A model generated the notes under the pieces. The model was not told the origin of the DNA. It made no database searches and was given only the letters and a program-made list of their open reading frames with translations. From the NCBI GenBank assembly GCA_044350895.1, contig JBILGT010000004.1, positions 1-64,000 of the forward strand: DNA of 64,000 nucleotides. Reading direction: 5' to 3'. Both the position numbers and the translations under genes were made by a program. Source of the DNA: OMIS01 sp044350895. GTDB lineage: Bacteria; Patescibacteriota; Microgenomatia; UBA1400; PJMF01. Below, piece by piece: positions 55,622-64,000 of this stretch (positions are counted from its first letter, which is position 1; every line of letters starts with the position of its first letter).

Positions 55622-58369
55622 CTACTCTTCTTCACTCTCGTCTTTGGTTGTTAACGTCACAGCCACAACACTATCCTTGTCATTCAAGCGCATCAAGATG
55701 ACACCTTGTGTTGGACGTGTGAGAACAGGAATAGACTTTGAACTCAGTGGCAACTTAATAGTTTGACCATTTTGGGAAGAGATAACAACTGCTTTGTGCT
55801 CTGGTGTTACTTTTCGTGCATCAGCCACCATACCAGTACGCTTGGTGATGTCTGAAACTTTGACACCCATACCAGATCTCTTTTGCACTGGATACTGGGT
55901 CAACAGAGTTCGCTTACCCATACCATTTGTGGTGATAACGAGTAAGTGACGACCTTCAATCTTATCTTCACCAGGTGCAATACTTTCAACACCAATCACT
56001 ACGTCTTTACTGCCAAGTGTAATTCCTTTGACACCTTTGGTATCACGTTGTGAGGATTTAACTTCTTTTTCAGAGAAACGAATGCTCTTACCTTCTCGAC
56101 TGATCAACATAATATCATCTTCACCAGATGTAACTTTACCCCAGACCAGACGATCTTCGTCGTTGAGCATGATGGCAATAATGCCGTTTTGGCGAATATT
56201 GTCATACAGTTTAACAGGAGTCTTCTTGACCAAACCTTGTTTTGTGGCAAGTGCGATGAATTTTTCTTTGTCTTTTTCATCATCAATGGCAAGAATAGCC
56301 TGCACTTGTTCATCTGACTTCAGATTCATTAAGTTAACCATTGCGGTACCTTTTGCTTGGCGTGAAGCATCTGGAATTTCAAAAGCTTTCATTCTAAAAA
56401 CACGGCCTTGATTGGTGAAGAACAGTAACGTGTCATGGGTATTGGCGGTAACGATAGACTGCAACATGTCTTCAGTCTTCATCTTGAGACCGATGGAACC
56501 TTTGCCTCCGCGTGATTGTGAGCGGAACGCTGTTGGATTCAGTCGTTTCACATAACCACTCGCTGTCAAAGTAATAACAGTTGCTTCATTTGGCACCAAG
56601 TCTTCTTCACTGAACTCTCCCACTTTTCCTTTGATGAGTTTTGTTTTGCGCTCATCGCCATATTGGGTGATGAGTTCTTCAACTTCATCAGTGAGAACTT
56701 TCAGGATGGAACTTGGATGCTGTAAAAGTTTGATTAACGAAATAATTGTCTTTTGAATCGTATTGTACTCATCTTCAATCTTTTGACGCTCGAGTGCGGC
56801 CAAGCGTTTGAGCTGCATTTCGAGAATTGCTGTGGCTTGTATTTCGGAAAGTCCGAATTTTTCCATCAGTTTTGTTCGTGCTGTGTCCGTGTCTGGTGAA
56901 CGGCGAATTGTCTCGATTACTTCATCCAAATTATTGAGTGCAATTAATAATCCTTCCAAAATATGGGCGCGATTACGAGCTTCGACCAGCTCATACTGAC
57001 TCCGTTTGACTATAATTATTTGGCGGTGAGCTATGTACTCCATCAAAATCTGCCGAATATTGAGCAATTGAGGGGTTCCTTCACTGGTGAGGGCAACCAT
57101 ATTTATTGGGAATGTTGTTTGCAGTTCTGAGTATTTGAAGAGCAAATTAAGTACAACTTTAGGCCGTGCATCGCGCTTTAATTCAATAGTAATCTGCATT
57201 CCACTGCGATCTGAGTCATCATTGAGGTCTTTAATACCTTCAATTTTCTTATCTTTCACCAGATCAGCAATTTTCATCAGCAATCGAGACTTGTTTACTT
57301 GGTATGGAAGTTCTGTAACGAGGATCTTATTTTCCTCAATACTTGTTTTGGCACGAGTGACTACTCTTCCCTTGCCTGTTCGATATGCTTCTTTTATTTC
57401 GTTGAAATCATAAATAATACCGCCAGTTGGGAAATCAGGACCATTGACGATCTGCATGATGTCTTCAATAGTGGCTTCTGTCTGGAATGTACCGGCAATA
57501 TCTTTGGCTTCTAAGGCAAGGAGCTCATCAATGATGCGGTTCTGCTCTGCAATTTCTGCAGTGCGGTTTTTGTCCTTAGGATCAATACCTTCTTCTGATT
57601 TTTCGTAGATACTTTTGATGAGATCAACTTTACGATCTACGGTACCTTTTTGCACCATCATCACCACTGCCTGACAAATTTCGGTAAGGTTGTGTGGTGG
57701 GATCTTGGTGGCCATACCAACAGCGATACCTTCAGAACCCATTAACAGTAGATTAGGCAACTTGGCTGGTAAGACAGTAGGTTCTTGGAGTGAACCATCA
57801 AAGTTATCAGTAAATGGAACAGTGTTTTTATCAAGGTCACTTAATAATTCAGAAGAAATCTTGGCGAGACGAGCTTCGGTGTACCGCATTGCTGCTGGAC
57901 TATCACCGTCAACTGAACCAAAGTTTCCTTGACCATCAATCAGTGGATACCGCATCGTGAAGTCTTGTGCCAACCGGACAAGCGCGCCATATACTGGAGC
58001 ATCTCCATGAGGATGATACTTACCAAGCACGTTACCAACAGTTGTAGCAGATTTTTTGTATGGACCAGTATGATGTGTGCCAGATTTGTACATGGCATAC
58101 AAAATACGGCGATGCACTGGCTTTAACCCGTCACGAACGTCTGGTAGTGCACGAGCAACGATAACACTCATGGCATAGTCAAGGTAGCTTTTACGCATTT
58201 CTTGAACAATGGAGATGTGCTTCATCTTGCCATAGCGAGTTTCTTCGATGGTTCCCACTTTGGATTCAATCACCTGTTCAACGGCTTCTGGAGCAGCTTC
58301 AGTGTCTACAGCACCATCCTCAATAATGGTTTCGTCATCTGCTGGTGGTTTAAGTTCGTCATCTGCCAT
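55622..58369 (-). CDS. gyrA: DNA gyrase subunit A
   Basis: Breakage-reunion subunit of gyrase. After an acidic ~45-residue N-terminal extension comes MRKSYLDYAMSVIVARALPDVRDGLKPVHRRILYAM, the active-site Tyr in DSPAAMRYTEARL, and YHPHGDAPVYGALVRLAQDF. The C-terminal beta-pinwheel has the gyrase-specific box in FRSQSRGGKGSIGLK (Q-x-R-G-G-K-G), so this is GyrA rather than ParC. 915 aa. Three genes on the minus strand (gyrB, ppa, gyrA) lie close together, with ppa between the gyrase subunits. Confidence 0.95.
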   Translation of the reverse strand: MADDELKPPADDETIIEDGAVDTEAAPEAVEQVIESKVGTIEETRYGKMKHISIVQEMRKSYLDYAMSVIVARALPDVRDGLKPVHRRILYAMYKSGTHHTGPYKKSATTVGNVLGKYHPHGDAPVYGALVRLAQDFTMRYPLIDGQGNFGSVDGDSPAAMRYTEARLAKISSELLSDLDKNTVPFTDNFDGSLQEPTVLPAKLPNLLLMGSEGIAVGMATKIPPHNLTEICQAVVMMVQKGTVDRKVDLIKSIYEKSEEGIDPKDKNRTAEIAEQNRIIDELLALEAKDIAGTFQTEATIEDIMQIVNGPDFPTGGIIYDFNEIKEAYRTGKGRVVTRAKTSIEENKILVTELPYQVNKSRLLMKIADLVKDKKIEGIKDLNDDSDRSGMQITIELKRDARPKVVLNLLFKYSELQTTFPINMVALTSEGTPQLLNIRQILMEYIAHRQIIIVKRSQYELVEARNRAHILEGLLIALNNLDEVIETIRRSPDTDTARTKLMEKFGLSEIQATAILEMQLKRLAALERQKIEDEYNTIQKTIISLIKLLQHPSSILKVLTDEVEELITQYGDERKTKLIKGKVGEFSEEDLVPNEATVITLTASGYVKRLNPTAFRSQSRGGKGSIGLKMKTEDMLQSIVTANTHDTLLFFTNQGRVFRMKAFEIPDASRQAKGTAMVNLMNLKSDEQVQAILAIDDEKDKEKFIALATKQGLVKKTPVKLYDNIRQNGIIAIMLNDEDRLVWGKVTSGEDDIMLISREGKSIRFSEKEVKSSQRDTKGVKGITLGSKDVVIGVESIAPGEDKIEGRHLLVITTNGMGKRTLLTQYPVQKRSGMGVKVSDITKRTGMVADARKVTPEHKAVVISSQNGQTIKLPLSSKSIPVLTRPTQGVILMRLNDKDSVVAVTLTTKDESEEE

Positions 58370-58398
58370 AAAAATACTTTTCTATAGAATCATCTCAA

Positions 58399-58956
58399 CT
58401 ACTTTTTGTCGTGTCCGCATTCACAATCTCCGCCACAGCATGATTCTTCTTCTGCTTCAGTTTCTTCTGCAAAGCGTTTGACGCCAGCTTCTAAAACCGC
58501 TTCAGCTGCCTTGGCATCTTTCCAGTCTTTCAATTTAACCCATTTTCCTTCTTCGAGATCTTTGTAGTGCTCAAAAAAGTGTTTGATAGCGCGTTTTCTT
58601 GGCTCAGGAATATCTGACATGGATTCCCATGCTCCACAAATTGGGTCAATTTTTGTCTTAGCTGGGACACAGATGATTTTGTGATCAACACCTTCTTCAT
58701 CTTCCATCTCAAGCATACCAATAACTTTACACTTGATAACAACACCAGGGACAACTGGGGCAGAAATGAATACCAATGCATCTAAGGCATCGCCGTCTTC
58801 GCCAGCAGTTTCACCAATCAAACCGTAGTTGACTGGGTAACTGAAAGCCGTTGGCATCAACCGGTCGACGGTCATTTCACCTGTTTCTTCGTCAAGTTCA
58901 TACTTAACGTTTGAACCTTCAGGGATTTCGATAAGAACTTTAACTGTATCGGACAT
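58399..58956 (-). CDS. ppa: Inorganic pyrophosphatase with Cys-rich tail
   Basis: Hydrolyses PPi to drive biosynthesis. Family I signature: AFSYPVNYGLIGETAGEDGDALDALVF contains the E...D-x-D-x-x-D metal site (about residues 50-60); KTKIDPICG and HFFEHYKDLEEGKWVKLKDWKD follow. The first 165 residues match the normal protein; the last ~20 add EAEEESCCGGDCECGHDKK, a small cluster of four Cys and one His that could bind metal. AAGGAG precedes the ATG. Located between gyrB and gyrA. Confidence 0.93.
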   Translation of the reverse strand: MSDTVKVLIEIPEGSNVKYELDEETGEMTVDRLMPTAFSYPVNYGLIGETAGEDGDALDALVFISAPVVPGVVIKCKVIGMLEMEDEEGVDHKIICVPAKTKIDPICGAWESMSDIPEPRKRAIKHFFEHYKDLEEGKWVKLKDWKDAKAAEAVLEAGVKRFAEETEAEEESCCGGDCECGHDKK

Positions 58957-58984
58957 ATTGTCTCCTTTGTACTATTTTGTAACT

Positions 58985-61018
58985 TTATACATCCAACACA
59001 GCATATTGTGCCTGTGTTTGGATAAATTTCTTACGTGGGGCAACTTCGTCACCCATTAAAATATCGAATGTTTTGTCAGCAGCCTCAGCATCATCAATTG
59101 TGACTTTTTTCAGAATTCTAGTCTTTGGATTCATGGTTGTTTCCCAGAGCTGTTCTGCATTCATTTCTCCCAAACCTTTATAGCGTTGCACACCAATCAC
59201 AGCTTTGGGACTGCGAGCTTTGATGGCATTGACCAGTTCATCACGTTCAGTCTCACCATATGCATACTTCTCTTCTTGTTTACCAGCAGAAACTTTGAAG
59301 AGTGGTGGCATCGCGATATACAAATAGCCGTTTTCGACCAGTTTAGGCAGGTGTCTAAAAAAGAAGGTTAAACCAAGCGTTGTAATATGCTCTCCGTCAA
59401 CGTCAGCGTCATTCATGAGAATAATGCGGTGATAGCGAAGTTTGTTGGGGTTGAATGTTTCACCAATGCCTGCGCCAAGTGCAATAACCAGGTTTTTGAG
59501 TTCTTCAAAAGCAACGATTTTATCAAGGCGAGCTCGTTCAGTGTTTAAGATTTTTCCCCGGAGTGGGAAGATAGCCTGGAACTTGCGATCTCTCCCCTGC
59601 TTTGCGGTACCACCTGCTGAGTCACCCTCAACGATGTAAATTTCACACTCATCAGCATTTTTACTCTGACAGTCAGCTAGTTTACCAGGCAAGGTACTAC
59701 CTTCGAAGACACCTTTACGGATGACGGCTTCTTTGGCTGCGCGAGCCGCCAGGCGAGCGCGAGCAGATAACATGACTTTATCAATAATGGTGCGACCAGC
59801 TTTTGGATTTTCCTCTAAGAACGTATCAAAGTGATTTTTGAAGACTGCATACACAGCAGATTGTGCCTCGGAGTTATTTAACTTTGTCTTTGTCTGAGAT
59901 TCAAACTGGAGGTCATTGGATGGCATTTTGACGAAAACAACAGCTGCCATTCCCTCTTTTATATCTTCAGCGGTAAAGTTCTCATTATCACGAAGTAACT
60001 TATTCTTATCTGCATAGTCACGCAGTGTTTTACCCAACGCCATGCGGAAGCCATTAACGTGTGCACCACCATCTGGGGTGTGGATTACGTTAACGTAAGA
60101 TTCAAGACGCTCAAAGTATGAATCATTGTACTGAAGTGAAATTTCCATGCCAATTTTTTTGCCAGTGTTCTCATCAGTCCACGTATCCTGACAGTAAAAT
60201 ACGTCATGGAGTGCTTTCTTGTCCATGTTGATGTGTTCCACCAGTGAGCGAACGCCACCTTCAAAGTAGTAGTGTTCTTCTGTGCCTTCAAAACCATCAT
60301 GCAGTTGAAAGTAGATACCTGCCATGAGGTAGGCACGGTCTTTGATGACTTGTTGTAATGTTTTATGGCTGAACTTGGTGGTAGAAAAGATTGTTGGATC
60401 TGGAATGAACTTTAAAGCTGTTCCATTTTCATACGTTATGAACTGTTTTGATTGTTCTGGAAATAGTTTGAGTACTTCTGCTTCTTTGATAACTTTAACG
60501 GGAGCTTGTGGCTTACCTTCACTGTAATATTGGTAGTGATACTTGCCATCACGCTTCACAATTACTTCTAATAGTGTTGAAAGTGCGTTGACTGCTGAAG
60601 AACCAACTCCGTGTAGTCCACCGGAAGCTTGATAGGCAGTTTCTTCAAATTTTCCACCTGCGTGCAGCTTGGTCAGCACTACTTCAAGTGCAGAAACACC
60701 TGACGCATGCATATCAACTGGAATACCGCGACCATTATCGACAACTGTAATTGATTCTTCACCGAGTTTGATTGAATCATCACCAAGTAAAGCTTTTTCT
60801 CGATCACCAACGGGAGCATGAAACAGCTGAATGGTCTTTCCAAAGCCAGCGATTGCTTCGTCAACAGCATTATCGAGAATTTCTTTTGCTAAGTGATGTA
60901 GTCCGCGTTGATCGGTTGAACCGATATACATACCAGGTCGTTTACGAACTGGTTCAAGCCCTTCTAAGACCTTGATTTCGGCTGCACCGTAGTGATTTGG
61001 CTGATTTGAGTTTGGCAT
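58985..61018 (-). CDS. gyrB: DNA gyrase subunit B
   Basis: ATPase subunit of gyrase. GHKL domain: VRKRPGMYIGSTDQRGLHHLAKEILDNAVDEAIAGF, VVDNGRGIPVD, YQASGGLHGVGSSAVNALS; transducer domain; Toprim domain: EIYIVEGDSAGGTAKQGRDRKFQAIFPLRGKILN and IILMNDADVDGEHITTL; C-terminal RYKGLGEMNAEQLWETTMNP. 677 aa, no large insertion. Together with gyrA in the same window it forms the supercoiling enzyme. Confidence 0.95.
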   Translation of the reverse strand: MPNSNQPNHYGAAEIKVLEGLEPVRKRPGMYIGSTDQRGLHHLAKEILDNAVDEAIAGFGKTIQLFHAPVGDREKALLGDDSIKLGEESITVVDNGRGIPVDMHASGVSALEVVLTKLHAGGKFEETAYQASGGLHGVGSSAVNALSTLLEVIVKRDGKYHYQYYSEGKPQAPVKVIKEAEVLKLFPEQSKQFITYENGTALKFIPDPTIFSTTKFSHKTLQQVIKDRAYLMAGIYFQLHDGFEGTEEHYYFEGGVRSLVEHINMDKKALHDVFYCQDTWTDENTGKKIGMEISLQYNDSYFERLESYVNVIHTPDGGAHVNGFRMALGKTLRDYADKNKLLRDNENFTAEDIKEGMAAVVFVKMPSNDLQFESQTKTKLNNSEAQSAVYAVFKNHFDTFLEENPKAGRTIIDKVMLSARARLAARAAKEAVIRKGVFEGSTLPGKLADCQSKNADECEIYIVEGDSAGGTAKQGRDRKFQAIFPLRGKILNTERARLDKIVAFEELKNLVIALGAGIGETFNPNKLRYHRIILMNDADVDGEHITTLGLTFFFRHLPKLVENGYLYIAMPPLFKVSAGKQEEKYAYGETERDELVNAIKARSPKAVIGVQRYKGLGEMNAEQLWETTMNPKTRILKKVTIDDAEAADKTFDILMGDEVAPRKKFIQTQAQYAVLDV

Positions 61019-61078
61019 AACAATGACGAATTTTTATACCATAAACGCTTTAACAAAACCAGCAGGAATTGGCAATTA

Positions 61079-61813
61079 CTATGTAGAAAGCTGCCCTTTA
61101 ATTTCAAAAAAACAGTGCTCAAGCACTAATTTGGTGCTGCAATTCTGTTCAATTTGTTGACCTGCGAGCAGTAAGACTTTAATTTGTTGCGCATATAGTG
61201 TGTTTGTCGGTTCTGCTGTCAGTTCACTGTGGAGCAATCGCACAAGTGACTGTACAACTTCCAATGCTTGCGGACGTTCGGAGTATTCTTGGGCAAGTTC
61301 GATCAATTCTCTTCGGGAAGAAGTTTGTATTTTAGAATATGTATTTCTATACAAAGATATATCAAAATCGTTGTTTTCTGTATCATTTAAAACTGCTTGT
61401 TCGATACTGCAGCGGGACTGAATAGTGTCTAGTATTCGTTCGATATTGGCAGTTGTTAAAAATATAGCTGTTTGTGCAGGAGGCTCCTCTAAAAGTTTAA
61501 GTAATGCATTCTGTGCAGGGATTGTAGCCAGATCTGCATGATAGATACAAACATATCTGACTTCTCCACCGTATGTGCCATAGGTAAGCTCAGCTGTGAG
61601 GTCTCTAATTGTATCAATTGATATGTTTGTTCTATTTTGATTTATTGCTGTATATTTAGATATATTAAAATTTAAAGATTGATTCACCAATCCTTTTTCA
61701 GGTAGCACCCCATTTAGCAGTGTTTCTTCATGATTGCTAAATGGTGACAGAATGACAATAGTAGGTTGGAAGAAGGTAGATAAGTTATTGGTTGTCGTGC
61801 TGTTCATTTTCAT
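61079..61813 (-). CDS. DNA polymerase III delta'-like clamp-loader subunit (degenerate)
   Basis: 244 aa. The recognisable part is IRDLTAELTYGTYGGEVRYVCIYHADLATIPAQNALLKLLEEPPAQTAIFLTTANIERILDTIQSRCSIEQ (about residues 67-137), the delta'/gamma AAA+ pattern with N-A-L-L-K-x-L-E-E-P-P and S-R-C. The Walker A loop at the N-terminus is absent, as in delta' proteins that do not bind ATP, and the start of the AAA fold is reduced. C-terminal helices fit a collar domain. Divergent from pilB, with 26 bp between starts (an ATG at 61807 is also possible). Confidence 0.8.
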   Translation of the reverse strand: MKMNSTTTNNLSTFFQPTIVILSPFSNHEETLLNGVLPEKGLVNQSLNFNISKYTAINQNRTNISIDTIRDLTAELTYGTYGGEVRYVCIYHADLATIPAQNALLKLLEEPPAQTAIFLTTANIERILDTIQSRCSIEQAVLNDTENNDFDISLYRNTYSKIQTSSRRELIELAQEYSERPQALEVVQSLVRLLHSELTAEPTNTLYAQQIKVLLLAGQQIEQNCSTKLVLEHCFFEIKGQLST

Positions 61814-61839
61814 CTATAGTTTATACCAGCTAGTAATTT

Positions 61840-63927
61840 ATGCCAGATCCTGCCCAAGATTCAGGGAATGTAACGATATCAGTGCCACAAAATGTGCCGA
61901 TACAGATATCTTCAGTTCCTGATGTTACACCACCAGCTCCGCTTCCAGAACTTGATGTATCTCAAGTTGCTGATTCGCTTGAATCCACAGTCGCAAATCT
62001 TACTGAGGTCAGTGCTCCTATGTCTGTGCAAGGTGCTCCAGCTGCAGATGTCTCGGCTCCGCAGATTCAAACTGCACAACCAGTTGTTGCAGCGCAACCA
62101 CTCAATTCACAAGCTCCAGTACCGCCGTATCCAACTGTTGCTGAACAACCTTCTCATCAAGCTGGTGATTTGAATCCTGGCCCAACTGGAAGTCAAAAGT
62201 ACAGCAGTATTCTGGATGTCTTAATTGCTCAGGGTTCAATCAGCCAAGATCTTGGAAACAAACTTTCAGTTGATCAAATTACAACGGGTAAAACAATTGA
62301 ATCATTGATTGCTGAGAACAACTTGGTATCTGAAGAATTACTCACTCGCGCCAAAGCTACTTTTCATAACATCCCTTTTATAAAGCTGACTGATGTCGGT
62401 GTTTTCCCTGAAGCTATCACGCAGCTTCCTGAAGGTGCTGCGCGGCACTATGCCATGCTGCCATTTGCTTTTGATAAGAATGAAGGAACGCTTTCAGTTG
62501 CAATGAAGGACCCTCTTGATCTCACTGCAATTGATTTCGCACAGCAAAAAACTGGCTATCGAATAATTGCTAACTATGCGATGCCAACTGAAGTTGATCG
62601 GATGATTGCGGAGTACTACTCGCAAACACTCTCCAGTGAAGTCACTGCTGCCCTTGAACAGACCAATCAAATGGCTGAGGCTCAAGCTAAGCGCAGTAAT
62701 TTAAATGATCTTTCCAAAGAAACGATTCGCCAAGCTCCAATCACCAAAATCGTTGAGACGCTCGTGGCTTTTGCTATTAAAGCTCGTGCCTCAGATATTC
62801 ATATTGAACCACTCGAAGACCGAACTCGTGTACGGTACCGTATTGACGGTATTTTGAATGAAAAGCTCATTCTCCCTAAGAATGTGCATGATGCCGTTGT
62901 TTCACGTATCAAAATTTTGTCAGGTCTGAAGATCGACGAAAAGCGTATTCCGCAAGACGGTCGGTTCAACTATGCCACCCAAGAAGAAGAAGTTGACTTG
63001 CGTGTATCAACACTGCCAACTATTCACGGAGAAAAGATTGTGATGCGGTTATTGAAGAAAGACGCCCAAGTTCCGCAGCTCCCTGAACTTGGACTTGATG
63101 GTCTGGCACTGCATAAAGTAGATGAGTCTATCAAAGTACCGCACGGCATTGTTTTGATCACGGGACCGACAGGTTCTGGTAAAACAACGACGCTCTACTC
63201 TATCTTACACAAGATCAACACGCCAAAAGTAAACATCATGACGCTGGAAGATCCAGTTGAGTATCAAATGACAGGCGTCAATCAAGTGCAGATCAACCCA
63301 CAAGCAGGTCTGACCTTTGCCTCAGGTTTGCGTTCATTCCTGCGGCAAGATCCAAACGTCATCATGGTGGGAGAAATCCGGGATAGTGAAACTGCCGAGT
63401 TGGCTATTCAAGCTGCGCTCACTGGTCACTTGGTCTTCTCTACCCTACACACTTCATCAGCTGCTGGTGCACTCCCTCGTCTTATGGACATGGGTGCTGA
63501 GCCATTCTTGTTGGCATCTTCAATGACCTGTGTGATGGCGCAGCGTGTGTTGCGTAAGATTCACCCTGAGTGGAAAGAAGAGTACACTCCTGAGAAAGCA
63601 GTACTTGATGATATTAAAGAAGTCTTGGGTGATAAGTTTCTTCCTTGGTGCAAAAAGAATAATAAAGATCCAGAAAAAATTACACTCTGGAGATCAAGAA
63701 AAGACCGACCTGAAAGTGAACCTGAGTATAAAGGTCGTATCGCTATTTTTGAGGTGATGAAAATATCTGAAGAAATTGCTAAACTGATTCTGGAGCGTAA
63801 ACCAGCAAGTGAAATGGAAAAAGTAGCACTTAAAGAAGGTATGCTCTTTATGAAGCAAGATGGATATATTAAAGCTCTATCTGGAGTAACGAGTATTGAA
63901 GAGGTACTGCGCGTGGCGCAAATTTAA
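61840..63927 (+). CDS. pilB: Type IV pilus assembly ATPase PilB/GspE
   Basis: Cytoplasmic motor for pilus extension. Residues 1-115 are Pro/Gln/Ala-rich linker sequence; an MshEN-type domain follows (about 125-260: YSSILDVLIAQGSISQDLGNKL, IESLIAENNLVSEELL). The ATPase core has ASDIHIEPLEDRTRVRYRIDGIL, Walker A GPTGSGKTTTLYSIL (about 443-457), TLEDPVEYQM, Walker B VIMVGEIRDSETAELA and STLHTSSA. Unlike most PilB/GspE proteins, the C-x-x-C zinc pairs after QRVLRKI are missing. 695 aa. The next gene begins pilT. Confidence 0.93.
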   Translation: MPDPAQDSGNVTISVPQNVPIQISSVPDVTPPAPLPELDVSQVADSLESTVANLTEVSAPMSVQGAPAADVSAPQIQTAQPVVAAQPLNSQAPVPPYPTVAEQPSHQAGDLNPGPTGSQKYSSILDVLIAQGSISQDLGNKLSVDQITTGKTIESLIAENNLVSEELLTRAKATFHNIPFIKLTDVGVFPEAITQLPEGAARHYAMLPFAFDKNEGTLSVAMKDPLDLTAIDFAQQKTGYRIIANYAMPTEVDRMIAEYYSQTLSSEVTAALEQTNQMAEAQAKRSNLNDLSKETIRQAPITKIVETLVAFAIKARASDIHIEPLEDRTRVRYRIDGILNEKLILPKNVHDAVVSRIKILSGLKIDEKRIPQDGRFNYATQEEEVDLRVSTLPTIHGEKIVMRLLKKDAQVPQLPELGLDGLALHKVDESIKVPHGIVLITGPTGSGKTTTLYSILHKINTPKVNIMTLEDPVEYQMTGVNQVQINPQAGLTFASGLRSFLRQDPNVIMVGEIRDSETAELAIQAALTGHLVFSTLHTSSAAGALPRLMDMGAEPFLLASSMTCVMAQRVLRKIHPEWKEEYTPEKAVLDDIKEVLGDKFLPWCKKNNKDPEKITLWRSRKDRPESEPEYKGRIAIFEVMKISEEIAKLILERKPASEMEKVALKEGMLFMKQDGYIKALSGVTSIEEVLRVAQI

Positions 63928-63938
63928 AGGAATTTTCT

Positions 63939-64000
63939 ATGAACATCCATGATATTTTGGACCAACTCGTAACAATGGAAGGTTCTGACATCCATATTGT
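63939..64000 (+). CDS. pilT: Start of a PilT-like twitching ATPase (partial at window edge)
   Basis: ATG 63939, preceded by AAAGGAATT 6-8 nt upstream. The visible residues MNIHDILDQLVTMEGSDIHI match the N-terminus of PilT/retraction ATPases (x-x-G-x-S-D-x-H-I). It follows pilB by 11 nt, the usual pilB-pilT order. The rest lies beyond the window. Confidence 0.7.
   Translation, partial: MNIHDILDQLVTMEGSDIHI

Noticed and set aside
1..64000. CRISPR array
   Set aside because: No regularly spaced direct repeats of CRISPR size were seen and no cas genes are present.

Overview
This 64 kb window is a dense, mostly protein-coding bacterial chromosome segment of moderate to low GC. It most resembles a Candidate Phyla Radiation (Patescibacteria) genome, possibly of the Microgenomates type. 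I infer this from the very short EF-Ts (152 aa), short RF1 and YebC, many divergent or orphan proteins, reduced PilB, exported cohesin/dockerin-like proteins, and the absence of biosynthetic operons. UGA is used as an ordinary stop (for example lgt overlapping lspA in ATGA), so the code is standard and not the Gracilibacteria UGA=Gly code. No phylogeny could be run, so the lineage is inference.

Layout. 0-0.9 kb: the tail of an rve-type transposase and an orphan ORF. 0.9-6.2 kb: rpsF-ssb-rpsR, two secreted proteases (S41 and HtrA), then rpmE-prfA on the other strand. 6.2-12.3 kb: a HAD phosphatase, two tandem divergent cytidylate-kinase-like proteins, hisS behind a histidine-codon attenuator, an M29-like peptidase and MazG. 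12.3-20.7 kb: tRNA-Ala, a SAM methyltransferase, M24 peptidase, exported proteins, an MBL-fold protein with dnaB, then HIT-like and NDK-like proteins and tRNA-Leu. 20.7-28.7 kb: Fic, lgt-lspA-rluD, a phosphoribosyltransferase, and two orphan genes each preceded by the same unrecognised structured RNA. 28.7-38.8 kb: glyA, yhhQ, FkbM methyltransferase/nfo, a 613-aa orphan behind a cobalamin riboswitch, a DUF4173-like membrane protein, folD, rpsB-tsf. 38.8-44.3 kb: queA/tgt, a LytR_C protein, a TPR protein, yebC. 44.3-45.5 kb: a 1.2-kb non-coding stretch with nested inverted repeats. 45.5-51.1 kb: GT-C-like and other membrane proteins, a Xer recombinase, tRNA-Ala. 51.1-55.5 kb: a four-gene cohesin/dockerin-like surface cluster. 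55.6-64 kb: gyrA, ppa, gyrB, holB-like, then pilB and the start of pilT.

How the parts connect. One-carbon and folate metabolism (glyA, folD), nucleotide handling (CMK-like pair, NDK-like, MazG, PRTase, possible Maf-like and HD proteins) and queuosine modification (yhhQ, queA, tgt) recur through the window. Cis-regulation by RNA is unusually rich: a His-codon leader peptide before hisS, an AdoCbl-type riboswitch, a duplicated unknown leader motif, ribosomal-protein leaders, and a 130-nt rod-like RNA between glyA and yhhQ. First genes of transcription units often have a -10 box only 6-9 nt before the ATG and no Shine-Dalgarno, which points to leaderless mRNAs; operon-internal genes usually have an AAGGA-type site. 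Two divergent gene pairs (FkbM/nfo and queA/tgt) share nearly symmetric -10 elements.

The strongest candidates for undescribed biology are the paired leader motif at 24851-24920 and 26203-26290, the hisS attenuator at 10688-10810, and the B12 riboswitch controlling an orphan protein, whose expression platform overlaps the start codon.
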